Assembly: GCA_028712075.1 (NCBI GenBank)
Contig: JAQTQX010000011.1
Location: 62,001-126,000 of the forward strand
Direction of reading: 5' to 3'
Source: Desulfuromonadaceae bacterium
GTDB taxonomy: Bacteria; Desulfobacterota; Desulfuromonadia; Geobacterales; Pseudopelobacteraceae
Length of the DNA: 64,000 nucleotides
How positions within the stretch are numbered: the stretch's first letter is position 1; every line of letters starts with the position of its first letter. Positions 47,383 through 55,665 of this stretch are shown piece after piece. The position numbers and the translations under genes were made by a program. The notes beneath the pieces are model-generated. The model did not search any database. It was not told where the DNA came from and saw nothing but the letters and a program-made list of their open reading frames with translations.

Positions 47383-49275
47383 TTACTCCTTCTTCTTTGT
47401 GCTCTTTTGTGTGGCTACAGGAGCTTTCTTTGTTGTACCTGAGCTCTTTGCTTTATTTGGGTTTTTCTTGTTTTTTTTGCTTTTTTTGCTTTTTTTGGCT
47501 TTTGACTTTTTGCCTTTCGATATTTTTCGCGGTTCAGGGTTGAATTCATCACGGATGTTGCTGAGCAACACCGTCGTTTCTTCCATGGTTGGATCAGCTT
47601 TTTTTGCTGCTTCAAGCGTCTCTTTTGCTTCACTCAGCCGCCCGGTCTTCATGTACAGCCGACCAAGCGCATTTAGCGCCCTGGCGTTATCAGGCTTCAG
47701 CTCAATTGCCTTTTTGTATGACGTTATTGCATTGTCATATTCTTTTTTAAAGTCATACATCAACCCCAGCTTGTAATGATTCATTGGATCATCGGGGTTC
47801 AGCTCTACAGCCTCTTTAAGAAGTGCCGTGATTTCGTCATATTTCTTGCCCTTTACATAAAGTGATATAAGCGCAATGCGCGCATCACTGTCTTCCTTAC
47901 GAACCGCGAGCGCCTTTGAGTAATGTGTTACCGCTTTCTCGATGTCCCCTTTTTTAGCATACAGAGCTGCGACTTCCCTGTTGGCATCACCATCGTCCGG
48001 GCTGTAGGCAAGCACAGCGCTGTAAGAGGAAATTGCCCGAGCAACCTCCTTGCTTTTGGCAAATATCCGGGCCAACTTCAGATGAATATCGGGGCTTTCA
48101 GGGCGCAACTTCAGAAACTCAACATAATGATCCACCGCTTCCTGAAACAAACCGCGGGAAAAGCGGATATCACCGAGCCTCAAATGAGCCTCTGCATTGG
48201 AAGGATTGACCTTGATTGCTCGCTTGTAAGCGACCACCGCTTCATCAAGCTGTGATTTTTGCTCATACAGAATACCTTGGTTAAGATAAACGTCGCTGTT
48301 GGTGCTGTTGCGATGAGCCGCCTCACGATACGCCTCTAAGGCCTCTGCGTTTTTACCGGCGACCTGATAAAGATGGCCGAGTTTTTCGTACAAAAGAGTG
48401 TCGTCAGGTTGCTCTTTTATGGCGGCCTTGAGGCTCTCAATTATACCATTAGCCTCACTTGCATCAGGCGTATCCGCAGTTTTTTGAGCTTTGCTCTTAC
48501 CCCCCAACAGGAAGTGGTAGTCAGCTAACTTTACATCCCCCTGCTTTTCATAAATATCCGCCAACAGCAGGTGAATTTCCCGATTTTGCGGGGCAATCGC
48601 CTCTCCCTGCTTCAGTTGCTCAAGAGCCTTGTCGATTTGGTTGCGTTGCAGGTATATGGTTGCCATGCCTACATATGCCGTCACTGAGGCGGGATCCGCC
48701 GCCAAAGCTCGACGATACTCGTCCAGTGCCTTGTCAGGCAGGTTCAGCCCGGTGTACACCTCGGCCAAGCCGGTAAAAATGGAAGCATCGCCGGTCAGCA
48801 CCTGCCCTGCCTCTTTGTAGTGGTAGGCAGCCAGCGGATATACTTTTTGTGCAGCAAAAATTTTCGCCAGAGCCTTGTGATAGAGGGGATTTTGCATCAT
48901 AGATAAAGCCCGGGTCAGTTCGACCGATGCTTCATCGTTCATTCCTTTTTGAGCATAGAGAAGCCCGAGGTTACCGCTGGCCTGGGCAAATGTCGGTTCC
49001 TGTTGCAGCACCCGGCGGTACTCTTCGATGGCTCCATCGAAATTACTGACACGTTCTTGTTGTAATGCCATGACAAAGTGGGCAGCAGCACCATTCGGGC
49101 ATTGCGCAGCAATTTTAGCTTCTGCCTGACGAAGCTGCACATCATCGTGAATCGTATTCAGCTCCTCCGCCGAGTCCAGTGCCTCTTTGCAGGGATCAGA
49201 CGTGAAACCCCAGCTGAAACCTGACAGCAGAACTACAGCACTCAACAGCAACAGGTACGTTTGAAGGGTCTTCAT
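47383..49275 (-). CDS. Exported TPR-repeat protein with Lys-rich tail
   Basis: A 630-residue protein with a signal peptide ('YLLLLSAVVLLSGFSWGF'), then about fifteen tetratricopeptide repeats between residues 30 and 575, with repeated cores such as 'YRRALAADPASVTAYVGMATIYLQ' type units, 'AIKVNPSNAEAHLRLGDI' and 'AIELKPDNARALNALGRLY'. The last 50 residues are a low-complexity tail made of KK and SKK units that is probably disordered. The TPR array is a protein-binding scaffold. ATG 49275 begins the signal peptide; upstream in-frame ATG codons to 49338 are less likely. It probably forms an operon with the GH13 gene downstream, although one product is exported and the other appears cytosolic. 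Confidence 0.85.
   Translation of the reverse strand: MKTLQTYLLLLSAVVLLSGFSWGFTSDPCKEALDSAEELNTIHDDVQLRQAEAKIAAQCPNGAAAHFVMALQQERVSNFDGAIEEYRRVLQQEPTFAQASGNLGLLYAQKGMNDEASVELTRALSMMQNPLYHKALAKIFAAQKVYPLAAYHYKEAGQVLTGDASIFTGLAEVYTGLNLPDKALDEYRRALAADPASVTAYVGMATIYLQRNQIDKALEQLKQGEAIAPQNREIHLLLADIYEKQGDVKLADYHFLLGGKSKAQKTADTPDASEANGIIESLKAAIKEQPDDTLLYEKLGHLYQVAGKNAEALEAYREAAHRNSTNSDVYLNQGILYEQKSQLDEAVVAYKRAIKVNPSNAEAHLRLGDIRFSRGLFQEAVDHYVEFLKLRPESPDIHLKLARIFAKSKEVARAISSYSAVLAYSPDDGDANREVAALYAKKGDIEKAVTHYSKALAVRKEDSDARIALISLYVKGKKYDEITALLKEAVELNPDDPMNHYKLGLMYDFKKEYDNAITSYKKAIELKPDNARALNALGRLYMKTGRLSEAKETLEAAKKADPTMEETTVLLSNIRDEFNPEPRKISKGKKSKAKKSKKSKKNKKNPNKAKSSGTTKKAPVATQKSTKKKE
47450..47515 (-). 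repeat. Low-complexity Lys-codon tract in the TPR gene
   Basis: A stretch of repeated AAA/AAG lysine codons (read as T-rich DNA on the + strand, several TTTTTTTGC units in a row) encodes the SKK/AKK tail of the TPR protein. Such tracts can slip and change length. Confidence 0.6.
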
Positions 49276-49403
49276 AAGTAGTTGTTTCCTTGGCATCCGG
49301 CGATAGTTCGGCGGATTATACACACCATCTGACAACAATTCAATGATTTAGCTCCATACGAGGCGTTACGGCGGTCAGGCGGGTGGCATTGGGACATTTA
49401 TCA

Positions 49404-49859
49404 TCAGCGCAAGGCCCTGCCACTTATGGTATCAATGGTGACACGTATAACCAGCGTGCCTGCCACTGCCTGCTCGGTAAATGTCCATTCATCTGTACTG
49501 TACTGCTCCATTATGCAGGTAAGTGCGGCACTTTTTGCCTCGCTGCTTTCCAGTAATTCAGCTACGCCAAACCCGACAACACTTTCGTATTTCATACCCC
49601 AGTTGCATGCCTTGTCAGCTGTTGTTACAGCTTCAAGGATATCAAATTCGAAGCAGACCTGACTGTTTTTCTTGAGAATATCGACCTTCTTCCCTTCCAA
49701 AGCGGCATGCAGGTACAGAAAATTCCCGTCATATCCGAAACTCAAAGGTACTATGTACGGTTGGCCGTTGTCGCACATGCCAAGTCGGCACACCCGACAC
49801 CGTTTTATGATACTGTCTATGGAAATTCGGTCACTTATGTGTAATTCACTTCGGCGCAT
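49404..49859 (-). CDS. Flavin-binding pyridoxamine 5'-phosphate oxidase-like (NimA-type) protein
   Basis: A 151-residue split-barrel protein of the PNPOx-like/NimA group that binds FMN or heme. Typical stretches are 'RCRVCRLGMCDNGQPYIVPLSFGYDGNFLYLHAALEG' (cited for its core 'YIVPLSFGYDG'), 'KVDILKKNSQVCFEFD' and 'YESVVGFGVAELL'. The family includes nitroimidazole reductases, but the substrate here is unknown. ATG 49859 follows GGAGG six bases upstream. Confidence 0.8.
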   Translation of the reverse strand: MRRSELHISDRISIDSIIKRCRVCRLGMCDNGQPYIVPLSFGYDGNFLYLHAALEGKKVDILKKNSQVCFEFDILEAVTTADKACNWGMKYESVVGFGVAELLESSEAKSAALTCIMEQYSTDEWTFTEQAVAGTLVIRVTIDTISGRALR

Positions 49860-49946
49860 CAGTACCTCCATTACGATGATTTAGTGCGAAACGTGCTTCA
49901 TCATGATTCAGATATCTTACAGACGGAATGTCTTCAGGCTAATCAC

Positions 49947-49974
49947 TTGATTATTTATCCTATATGTGGATAAT
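49947..49974 (+). promoter_or_regulatory. Candidate sigma-70 promoter with inverted repeat, upstream of HDOD gene
   Basis: TTGATT (49947-49952) is followed after 16 bases by GATAAT (49969-49974, five of six). An inverted repeat TTATCC-N7-GGATAA overlaps the spacer and -10 and could bind a regulator. Confidence 0.4.
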
Positions 49975-50037
49975 ACGACGGGAATGGTCTGCTGGCAATA
50001 CAGGCATCAATAATTTTTTAAGTGATGCGGGGACGAA

Positions 50038-50886
50038 ATGAACAAAGATCTTGAAGAAATGATCATGGCCGCCAGCGACTTGCCGACGATTCCGGTTGTC
50101 GCAATAAAGGTCATGAAACTTATCGAGAGCGAAGGTGCAACAGCCGAAGAGCTCGCCAGGATTGTCGCTTCTGATCCTGCAATTGCCGCCCGTGTCCTCA
50201 AAATTTCAAACTCCTCGTTTTATGGCTATCAGCGGCAAATTCAGACACTCTCACGTGCGATTGTTGTTCTCGGTTTTGGCACACTAAAGTGCCTTGTCGT
50301 TGCCGCATCAGTCAAGCAGGTTTATCAGCCGTATGGCCTGACAGAGAAAATGCTTTGGGAACATTCCTTTGGTGCTGGCCTTGCAGCGAGCATAATTGCT
50401 CGTGAAACCCAGTTTGTCAGCGAGGAGGAAGCATTTTTGGGAGGACTGTTCCACGATATCGGCAAAATAATCATGAATGCAATGAACCACACGCAGTTTC
50501 TGGATGTCATGCAGAAATGTTATAACGGCGGGGTTACCTTTGAAGAAGCTGAAGAGCAGGTATACTCGTACACTCATTCGGAAGTTGGCGGGCTGGTTAT
50601 TAAAAAATGGAATTTCCCTGACATTCTGGCGCAGGTCATCCTGAAGCATCATTCGCTGCAGTTTGACGATAGTGAAGAGTCTTGCCAAGTTGCACTGACC
50701 TGCATTGTTGCGTTGTCAAACCTGTTTTGCCACAAACTGGGGATTGGGGTACGCGAACCGGATGATGAACTGAATCTTCCGCAATCCGCGCCGGCACAGA
50801 TACTTGGTCTGGAGGAGTCGCATATTGCGTCACTGCTGGAACAGTTCGCCGGCGCGTATCAGAAGGACAAAGAAAGCTTCTCCTGA
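50038..50886 (+). CDS. HDOD-domain signalling protein
   Basis: A 282-residue protein made mostly of an HDOD domain. The start 'ASDLPTIPVVAIKVMKLIES' with 'IVASDPAIAARVLKISNSSFYG' is the HDOD signature, and 'GGLFHDIGKIIM' carries the degenerate HD site (HD is kept here). HDOD proteins act in signalling, often beside chemotaxis or c-di-GMP genes, and usually lack known enzyme activity. ATG 50038 follows GGGGACG. It is the first of the signalling genes in the 50-62 kb block. Confidence 0.88.
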   Translation: MNKDLEEMIMAASDLPTIPVVAIKVMKLIESEGATAEELARIVASDPAIAARVLKISNSSFYGYQRQIQTLSRAIVVLGFGTLKCLVVAASVKQVYQPYGLTEKMLWEHSFGAGLAASIIARETQFVSEEEAFLGGLFHDIGKIIMNAMNHTQFLDVMQKCYNGGVTFEEAEEQVYSYTHSEVGGLVIKKWNFPDILAQVILKHHSLQFDDSEESCQVALTCIVALSNLFCHKLGIGVREPDDELNLPQSAPAQILGLEESHIASLLEQFAGAYQKDKESFS

Positions 50887-50915
50887 CCCCGGCATCTTCC
50901 ACATGAACATTCTGC

Positions 50916-51125
50916 TCACTTAAACAGTTCTTTCAGATACTCAAGAAGACCTTTCTTTTTTTTGATTATTGCACGGTCGCGGGCATCCCTGGATATTTCA
51001 ACCAGGTCATCTTGCTGAGACACCGTCTCTCTCTTTTTATGATCTTGTGGAAAGCCGCCGCCACTGTAGCTTCCTCCTGCCAATGAGCCCCGAGCTCCGC
51101 TGATTTGCTTGACCGAATCTGTCAT
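50916..51125 (-). CDS. Small hypothetical protein
   Basis: A 69-residue protein of no known family. It is Gly/Ser-rich near the start ('GGSYSGGGF'), has 'DDLVEISRDARDRA' in the middle, a pattern also seen in FlgM-like and other short flagellar regulators, and a basic end 'KKKKGLLEYLKELFK' that could form an amphipathic helix. ATG 51125 has GGGGAG at good distance, which makes it likely to be real. It converges on the HDOD gene. Confidence 0.55.
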   Translation of the reverse strand: MTDSVKQISGARGSLAGGSYSGGGFPQDHKKRETVSQQDDLVEISRDARDRAIIKKKKGLLEYLKELFK

Positions 51126-51593
51126 ACATCACTCCCCATCGTTACCCTCAAGATGAAAATTGATTTTTTGTCTTACATAGTTTTAAACTATATAATCGCT
51201 TGGCAAATGGGCTGTTTTCCCTAAAACAGCCTGATGTCATCAAGCAAATCGTTTATATCTTCTTTACCGTGATACATTTATTTCTATCCATTGTGGATGA
51301 TTTTATCACCATTTTATCACTATAGGGTCCGACTGGGCACCATTGGTGGCCAGCATTCGGTCAAAAATGTCAATTACCGCAAACGTTTTCTTCGTTTTCC
51401 TGGTTACTTATGTCCAAAAAACTACGTCTTAGGGGCTTGCACTTCATAGCACCTTTCCTCGTTTCATCCTCCCCAAATTTTGACTCCGGGAAATACCGTT
51501 GGGCACCAACCACGATGGGGTCTTTTTCTGATCGTCCAACGGGGCGTCGGTTTCAGGCCGCTGCTTCTGTCTGATTGGTATTTTGGCTGATTT
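51126..51593. other. Long intergenic region with short repeats
   Basis: This gap of 468 bases shows no convincing gene. It contains a hairpin GGCTGTTTT / AAAACAGCC at 51209-51231, a tandem pair ATTTTATCACC ATTTTATCACT near 51308-51330, and two GGGCACCA blocks, one with its complement TGGTGGCC beside it. On the - strand a 25-codon frame behind GAGGAAAGG is possible but unsupported. Confidence 0.4.
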
Positions 51594-52283
51594 TCAATCT
51601 CCGGTCAGTGAAATGTTAAATTCGACAATTTCATTCAACTCCAAGAGAGATTTCGATAACTTTTCAATATTTCCTTTATCTGTCGTCCGCAACGTCATGC
51701 GATATTCTAACTTCTCTCCTTCTCCCAGCAAACGGTAGCTGATATTGGCAGCGGAGAAACCATTCACTGAGAGTATATTTTTAACCTGCGCCTCGTTCAT
51801 TACGTTATTTCGGTTAAAGAGAAGAGTGTGATTTGCAAAAACCTGTGAGGGCATTTTGCTTTCAATTTTTCTGAACACGGATAATACTCCGAGGGTTATT
51901 ACTGAAGCCATAACAACAGCACTATAGAACCCAACGCCTGCAAGAATTCCGATGGCCGCCGTTATCCAGATTGAAGCTGCCGTGGTCAATCCACGAACGG
52001 TAAGTCCTTCTCGCATAATTACACCTGCACCAAGGAAACCTATACCCGTCATAACTCCCTGAGCCATCCGAGTCGGGTCAACTCTGACAGTCTCAATCGC
52101 TCCGGCAAACCACGTGCCTTGGTACATCGTAACGAGCATGAGAAGACTTGAAGCAACACAGACAAGAGTATGCGTTCTAAAGCCAGCCGGGCGGCCATGA
52201 TAACTACGCTCAAGCCCAATCAGGCCGCCTGCTACAGTAGCAACAAAGAGATGCATAAATACGTTCAGCCACTCTCTATCCAT
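51594..52283 (-). CDS. MgtC-family membrane protein
   Basis: A 229-residue MgtC/SapB-type protein. The N-terminal membrane domain has the family motifs 'GGLIGLERSYHGRPAGFRTH' (G-x-x-x-G-x-E-R-x) and 'VMTGIGFLGAGVIM', with about five helices; the C-terminal 80 residues form a soluble ACT-like domain. MgtC relatives affect magnesium homeostasis and ATP synthase activity in pathogens; here the role is unknown. ATG 52283 follows AAAGGAGG. Confidence 0.9.
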   Translation of the reverse strand: MDREWLNVFMHLFVATVAGGLIGLERSYHGRPAGFRTHTLVCVASSLLMLVTMYQGTWFAGAIETVRVDPTRMAQGVMTGIGFLGAGVIMREGLTVRGLTTAASIWITAAIGILAGVGFYSAVVMASVITLGVLSVFRKIESKMPSQVFANHTLLFNRNNVMNEAQVKNILSVNGFSAANISYRLLGEGEKLEYRMTLRTTDKGNIEKLSKSLLELNEIVEFNISLTGD

Positions 52284-52324
52284 GACAAGCGCCTCCTTTA
52301 GTCTTCGTTTTTGCTGCACAACGG

Positions 52325-52381
52325 GCCAGCAGGTAACCGGGTTCACCGATCTGCCTGCTTGGCTGGAACCTTGTTTTTTTA
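52325..52381 (+). other. Hairpin plus T-run between mgtC and HD-GYP genes
   Basis: GCCAGCAGG and CCTGCTTGGC form a long imperfect hairpin (52325-52363), with a TTGTTTTTTTA tract at 52371-52381 on the + strand. No + strand gene ends here, so it may instead be a folded leader of mgtC on the - strand. Confidence 0.35.
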
Positions 52382-52431
52382 CGTTTCCACTTATATCCCG
52401 TGTCAAGGGCTGATGCCTCTGTCTGCCCTGG

Positions 52432-53694
52432 TCACTCTTCAAAGTACTTGATAATGCACGCTTCCAGTTTTTGGTGCAACAATGCCTCTTCGTCGTTGCA
52501 GATCTCTGTGTACAAAGCCTCGGCATGATCCATAAACAGCTGTGCAATATCCGGGTCAAAGTGACTGCCTGAGGATTCCCTGATAATTTCTATCGAAACA
52601 GCAAAGCTGAAGGGTTCTTTGTAGGGGCGCTTGGAGGTCAGCGCATCGAACACGTCTGCTATTGCAAAAATTCGGGCACTGAGTGGAATAGTATTCTGAG
52701 CCAGGCCAAGTGGATAGCCGCTGCCGTCAAATTTCTCATGGTGGCAGGTAACCACGTCAAGGGAGTCCTTCAGCCAGTCGTAGCTATGGACCAGATCCTC
52801 GCCATGCAGCACATGACTCTTCATGATCTCGAACTCTTCATCAGTCAACTTGCCCGATTTGTGCAGGATAGTATCACTAATGGCAATCTTGCCCAGGTCG
52901 TGGAGAAAAGCCCCCTTGATAAGCCCCTTCATTGCGGTGTTGGCAAGCCCCAATTGCTCGCCGATATGCACCGAATAGAGCGTAACCCGGTAATTATGGA
53001 TATTGGTGTCGCTGTCGCGTTTGGCGATGGCGCTTCCCAGTACCTTCAACAGTCCGATGTTGGTAAGCGCAAGATTGTTGGAATATGCAACCAGATTCCG
53101 GTTCATGCGAATGATCACAGGGTACAGCGCCAGAGTGGTGGCGAAAATGACCAGTACAACCAGAATTAACGACCAGAGAGTCTGCTGCTTGATCTGGGCA
53201 ATGATCTCCGTCGGCGCGTGATAAATCCCCTCCAGATAACCGATTTTGGTTCCGGAGCTGTTCAGAAGCGGGACAAACACCCGCATATACGTATCACCAT
53301 TCAGTGCAAGTTTGGTGCAAACAATACCGCCCTTGCCGGCGAATTCGCTGCCATGCTTGGGGAGTCTGGCCTCGAGCTCTTTGGCATTCGGTTTGACCGC
53401 CTCGATGATTTTATGCGAATCGGTATCGTAAAATTCAACAATAATCAGATGATCCCGTTCTATCTCCGCATGAATCCTGCGGTTGAGATTATCCAGGGCC
53501 TGAGGCGAGGGGGATTGCAGGTAAGCGGCCACCTGTCCGATATAGCTTGCCGTTTCTTCTTTCGCCATGTCCACGACATGGTTGTCCAGGCGGATGCTGC
53601 CGAGATAATTTACCAGGCCGCCAATCACCAGCGCCAGGATGAGGCAGAGCAGCATAAGTCTGATGGCAAGCCATGTATGAAGGTTCTCAATCAT
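52432..53694 (-). CDS. HD-GYP-domain c-di-GMP phosphodiesterase with periplasmic sensor region
   Basis: A 420-residue membrane protein. Two helices (about 13-33 and 170-195) flank a periplasmic region of about 140 residues; the C-terminal HD-GYP domain has 'FLHDLGKIAISDTILHKSGKL' (HD pair) and 'TCHHEKFDGSGYPLGL' (GYP motif), as in active c-di-GMP hydrolases. The 'FAIADVFDALTSKRPYK' segment is also conserved. I prefer ATG 53694, behind AAGGAG, over ATG 53715, which abuts its Shine-Dalgarno-like sequence. Its neighbour upstream is a GGDEF protein, so the two may oppose each other. Confidence 0.88.
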   Translation of the reverse strand: MIENLHTWLAIRLMLLCLILALVIGGLVNYLGSIRLDNHVVDMAKEETASYIGQVAAYLQSPSPQALDNLNRRIHAEIERDHLIIVEFYDTDSHKIIEAVKPNAKELEARLPKHGSEFAGKGGIVCTKLALNGDTYMRVFVPLLNSSGTKIGYLEGIYHAPTEIIAQIKQQTLWSLILVVLVIFATTLALYPVIIRMNRNLVAYSNNLALTNIGLLKVLGSAIAKRDSDTNIHNYRVTLYSVHIGEQLGLANTAMKGLIKGAFLHDLGKIAISDTILHKSGKLTDEEFEIMKSHVLHGEDLVHSYDWLKDSLDVVTCHHEKFDGSGYPLGLAQNTIPLSARIFAIADVFDALTSKRPYKEPFSFAVSIEIIRESSGSHFDPDIAQLFMDHAEALYTEICNDEEALLHQKLEACIIKYFEE

Positions 53695-53752
53695 CTGCGT
53701 TACTGCTCCTTCCATCCCTTCAAAAACCCGGTCGCCTGAGGTTGGGAATTAT

Positions 53753-53767
53753 GAAGAGGACCTCTTC
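53753..53767. repeat. Perfect palindrome upstream of HD-GYP gene
   Basis: GAAGAGGACCTCTTC is a perfect 7-1-7 palindrome about 60 bases before the HD-GYP start. It could be an operator or a weak hairpin. Confidence 0.4.
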
Positions 53768-53918
53768 AATCCTTCCCTTACAGTGGGCAGGCGGTGTCCA
53801 ACGGCGTTGCTGGAGATCGTATTCTTAAAATATTCCCACTTTCAAGGGTTGACCCCTCCGGGGCCTCCCCTCAACATCCTTGTAAAGCCTCAAGTATTTG
53901 TCATGTTCAGAACCGCAT

Positions 53919-54032
53919 TCAGAGTTGATTACCTCCGTCGCCCTCATGTGTATTTTTGCACAAAGTCGACAGCAATGCGTCATAAACAGTGCGCAGATAC
54001 ATCTCGTCACTTTCCAAAATCGATTTTGTCAT
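53919..54032 (-). CDS. Possible 37-residue ORF coupled to the GGDEF-hemerythrin gene
   Basis: A 37-codon frame on the - strand whose ATG overlaps the TGA of the GGDEF-hemerythrin gene (ATGA), with GGAG seven bases upstream. The peptide starts 'MTKSILESDEMYLRTVYDALL' and ends 'GDGGNQL'. The arrangement supports translation, but no family is recognised; it could also be the stump of a longer decayed gene, because the remaining 200 bases before the HD-GYP gene hold no other frame. Confidence 0.35.
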   Translation of the reverse strand: MTKSILESDEMYLRTVYDALLSTLCKNTHEGDGGNQL

Positions 54033-55612
54033 GAGGTTACTCCTGCGGATTTGTTGTCGGCAAACAATCCAAAAAAGGCTCGATCCTTGTTCAACATGTG
54101 TCCGACCACGACTTCGGAAACCAGAAACTCGACGAGCTCACCGACCGAAACGCCGGATTCTTCAAATTGACGACGAAGTTTCATAGCCGACTCCACAAGG
54201 ACACAATGCCGCTCGGTATGGTCCACCACCCTATCATAGCCATGTTCAAGAAGAATTGATTCCTCATGAGCAAAGTGCTTAACAATATGCACTTGCAGAT
54301 TATCGAAAGCTTGTTTGAACTGGTCAGGCTCAGTATTTCCGGCCAACACTTTTTCCAAAAGGACGTTCGCCAGAAGAAACAGCTCACGATGCTCGTTGTC
54401 GATCGTTGGTTCACCGCTGTCGTAGGAGGTATTCCAGGTCAGACGTAACATGGACTCGCACACTGGATGGACATCCATCCCGTTCCATGAAGCGATGCGG
54501 TTCCGGCCTTCTGATTTCGCCCGGTAAAGCTGGCGATCAGTGATAGCAACCGCATCAAGCGGCGACTGGACTTTAGTGCAATCAAGGGTAACAACTCCAA
54601 GACTGACAGTGACGTAACTTTCGGTACCGGAATCGCAATGGGGGATGGCCATCCCGGCCACTTTGGCTCTGATCTTTTCTGCCAGGGTAATGGCACCACG
54701 GTAATCTGTTTCCGGCAGGATAGCGGCAAATTCCTCTCCGCCATAGCGTGCTGCTAAATCCGGTGCACGAGTGATGCATCGCTGGAAAACGCCGGCAACG
54801 TTCTTCAGGCATTGGTCACCCGCAACATGCCCGTACGCGTCGTTAAAAAGCTTGAAATGATCTATATCCAGCAAGATCAAGGAAAGCGGCGCTTTGGATC
54901 GATACAAGCGAGCAAATTCAACTTCGATAACAGCATCAAAATGGCGGCGGTTGGCAATGCCGGTAAGGCCGTCGGTTGTCGCCAGCAACGCGAGATTGTC
55001 ATGCGCTTCGGTCAGTGACGTGACAAGGTCCTCTTTTTCGAAGGTTAACTGCCACGTGTAGCGGAGTGACCTGTTGAAACGGATTGCAATACCGACCATG
55101 AGAGCAAGGAACAAGAAACTGTATATGGCTAATACGGTATTCGCGACCCCTCCGCTAAATGCTAAAACAAAAACCATGGGAAGAACCGCAGGGAGCGCAA
55201 AGGCAATAAACGCGGGTACAAGAGTGCCAAGTGTCAAGACCCCGCCCATTACCATGGCCTGAATTGCCGTGATGATAACAATCATGGCTAACGGGGTGGC
55301 GCCTTTGATCAACACTCCGCCAATTCCCCACGCAATGCCGGACAAACCTGCGGTCATGGCATAACGAATGGCATCTCCGGCATCATAGCCGGTTGAGGCA
55401 AGGCGCGCCTGACAACGGCGGGTGAGCCAGATACGGATGCCAAGTGTCGCATAAACAAGCAATAACCAGCCGACGATTATATAACTTTCGATTGACCCAA
55501 TCAGTGAAATGGCAACCAGCAAACTGGCCACGGCACTGCCGATCAACGGAATCGCAGAATTGGCAATCAATTGGCGTAATAATGCTTCCCCTACGCGTTT
55601 TTCCAATTTCAT
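54029..55612 (-). CDS. GGDEF diguanylate cyclase with hemerythrin domain
   Basis: A 527-residue protein. Five to six N-terminal helices (about 20-175) form a membrane module, then a GGDEF domain with active site 'RYGGEEFAAILPE' and an inhibitory RxxD ('RAPD') five residues before it, so it should make c-di-GMP and be product-inhibited. The C-terminal 130 residues are a bacteriohemerythrin domain ('TIDNEHRELFLLANVLL', 'HFAHEESILLEHGY', 'DHTERHCVLV', 'VVGHMLNKD') that would bind a di-iron centre and oxygen. It is therefore a candidate oxygen- or redox-controlled cyclase. ATG 55612 follows GAGGAC. Confidence 0.92.
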   Translation of the reverse strand: MKLEKRVGEALLRQLIANSAIPLIGSAVASLLVAISLIGSIESYIIVGWLLLVYATLGIRIWLTRRCQARLASTGYDAGDAIRYAMTAGLSGIAWGIGGVLIKGATPLAMIVIITAIQAMVMGGVLTLGTLVPAFIAFALPAVLPMVFVLAFSGGVANTVLAIYSFLFLALMVGIAIRFNRSLRYTWQLTFEKEDLVTSLTEAHDNLALLATTDGLTGIANRRHFDAVIEVEFARLYRSKAPLSLILLDIDHFKLFNDAYGHVAGDQCLKNVAGVFQRCITRAPDLAARYGGEEFAAILPETDYRGAITLAEKIRAKVAGMAIPHCDSGTESYVTVSLGVVTLDCTKVQSPLDAVAITDRQLYRAKSEGRNRIASWNGMDVHPVCESMLRLTWNTSYDSGEPTIDNEHRELFLLANVLLEKVLAGNTEPDQFKQAFDNLQVHIVKHFAHEESILLEHGYDRVVDHTERHCVLVESAMKLRRQFEESGVSVGELVEFLVSEVVVGHMLNKDRAFFGLFADNKSAGVTS

Positions 55613-55665
55613 TGTTCAGTCCTCATATCTGCCGGGCAGTGCCATCGGTGATGATTCTTCTCATG

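Noticed and set aside
53825..54010. 61-codon - strand frame between HD-GYP and GGDEF genes
   Set aside because: It overlaps the better supported coupled 37-codon ORF in another frame and has no good start signal.
53716..54028. Possible c-di-GMP (GEMM) riboswitch near c-di-GMP genes
   Set aside because: I looked for the conserved GGCAAACC-type core on both strands here and before the MCP gene and did not find it.
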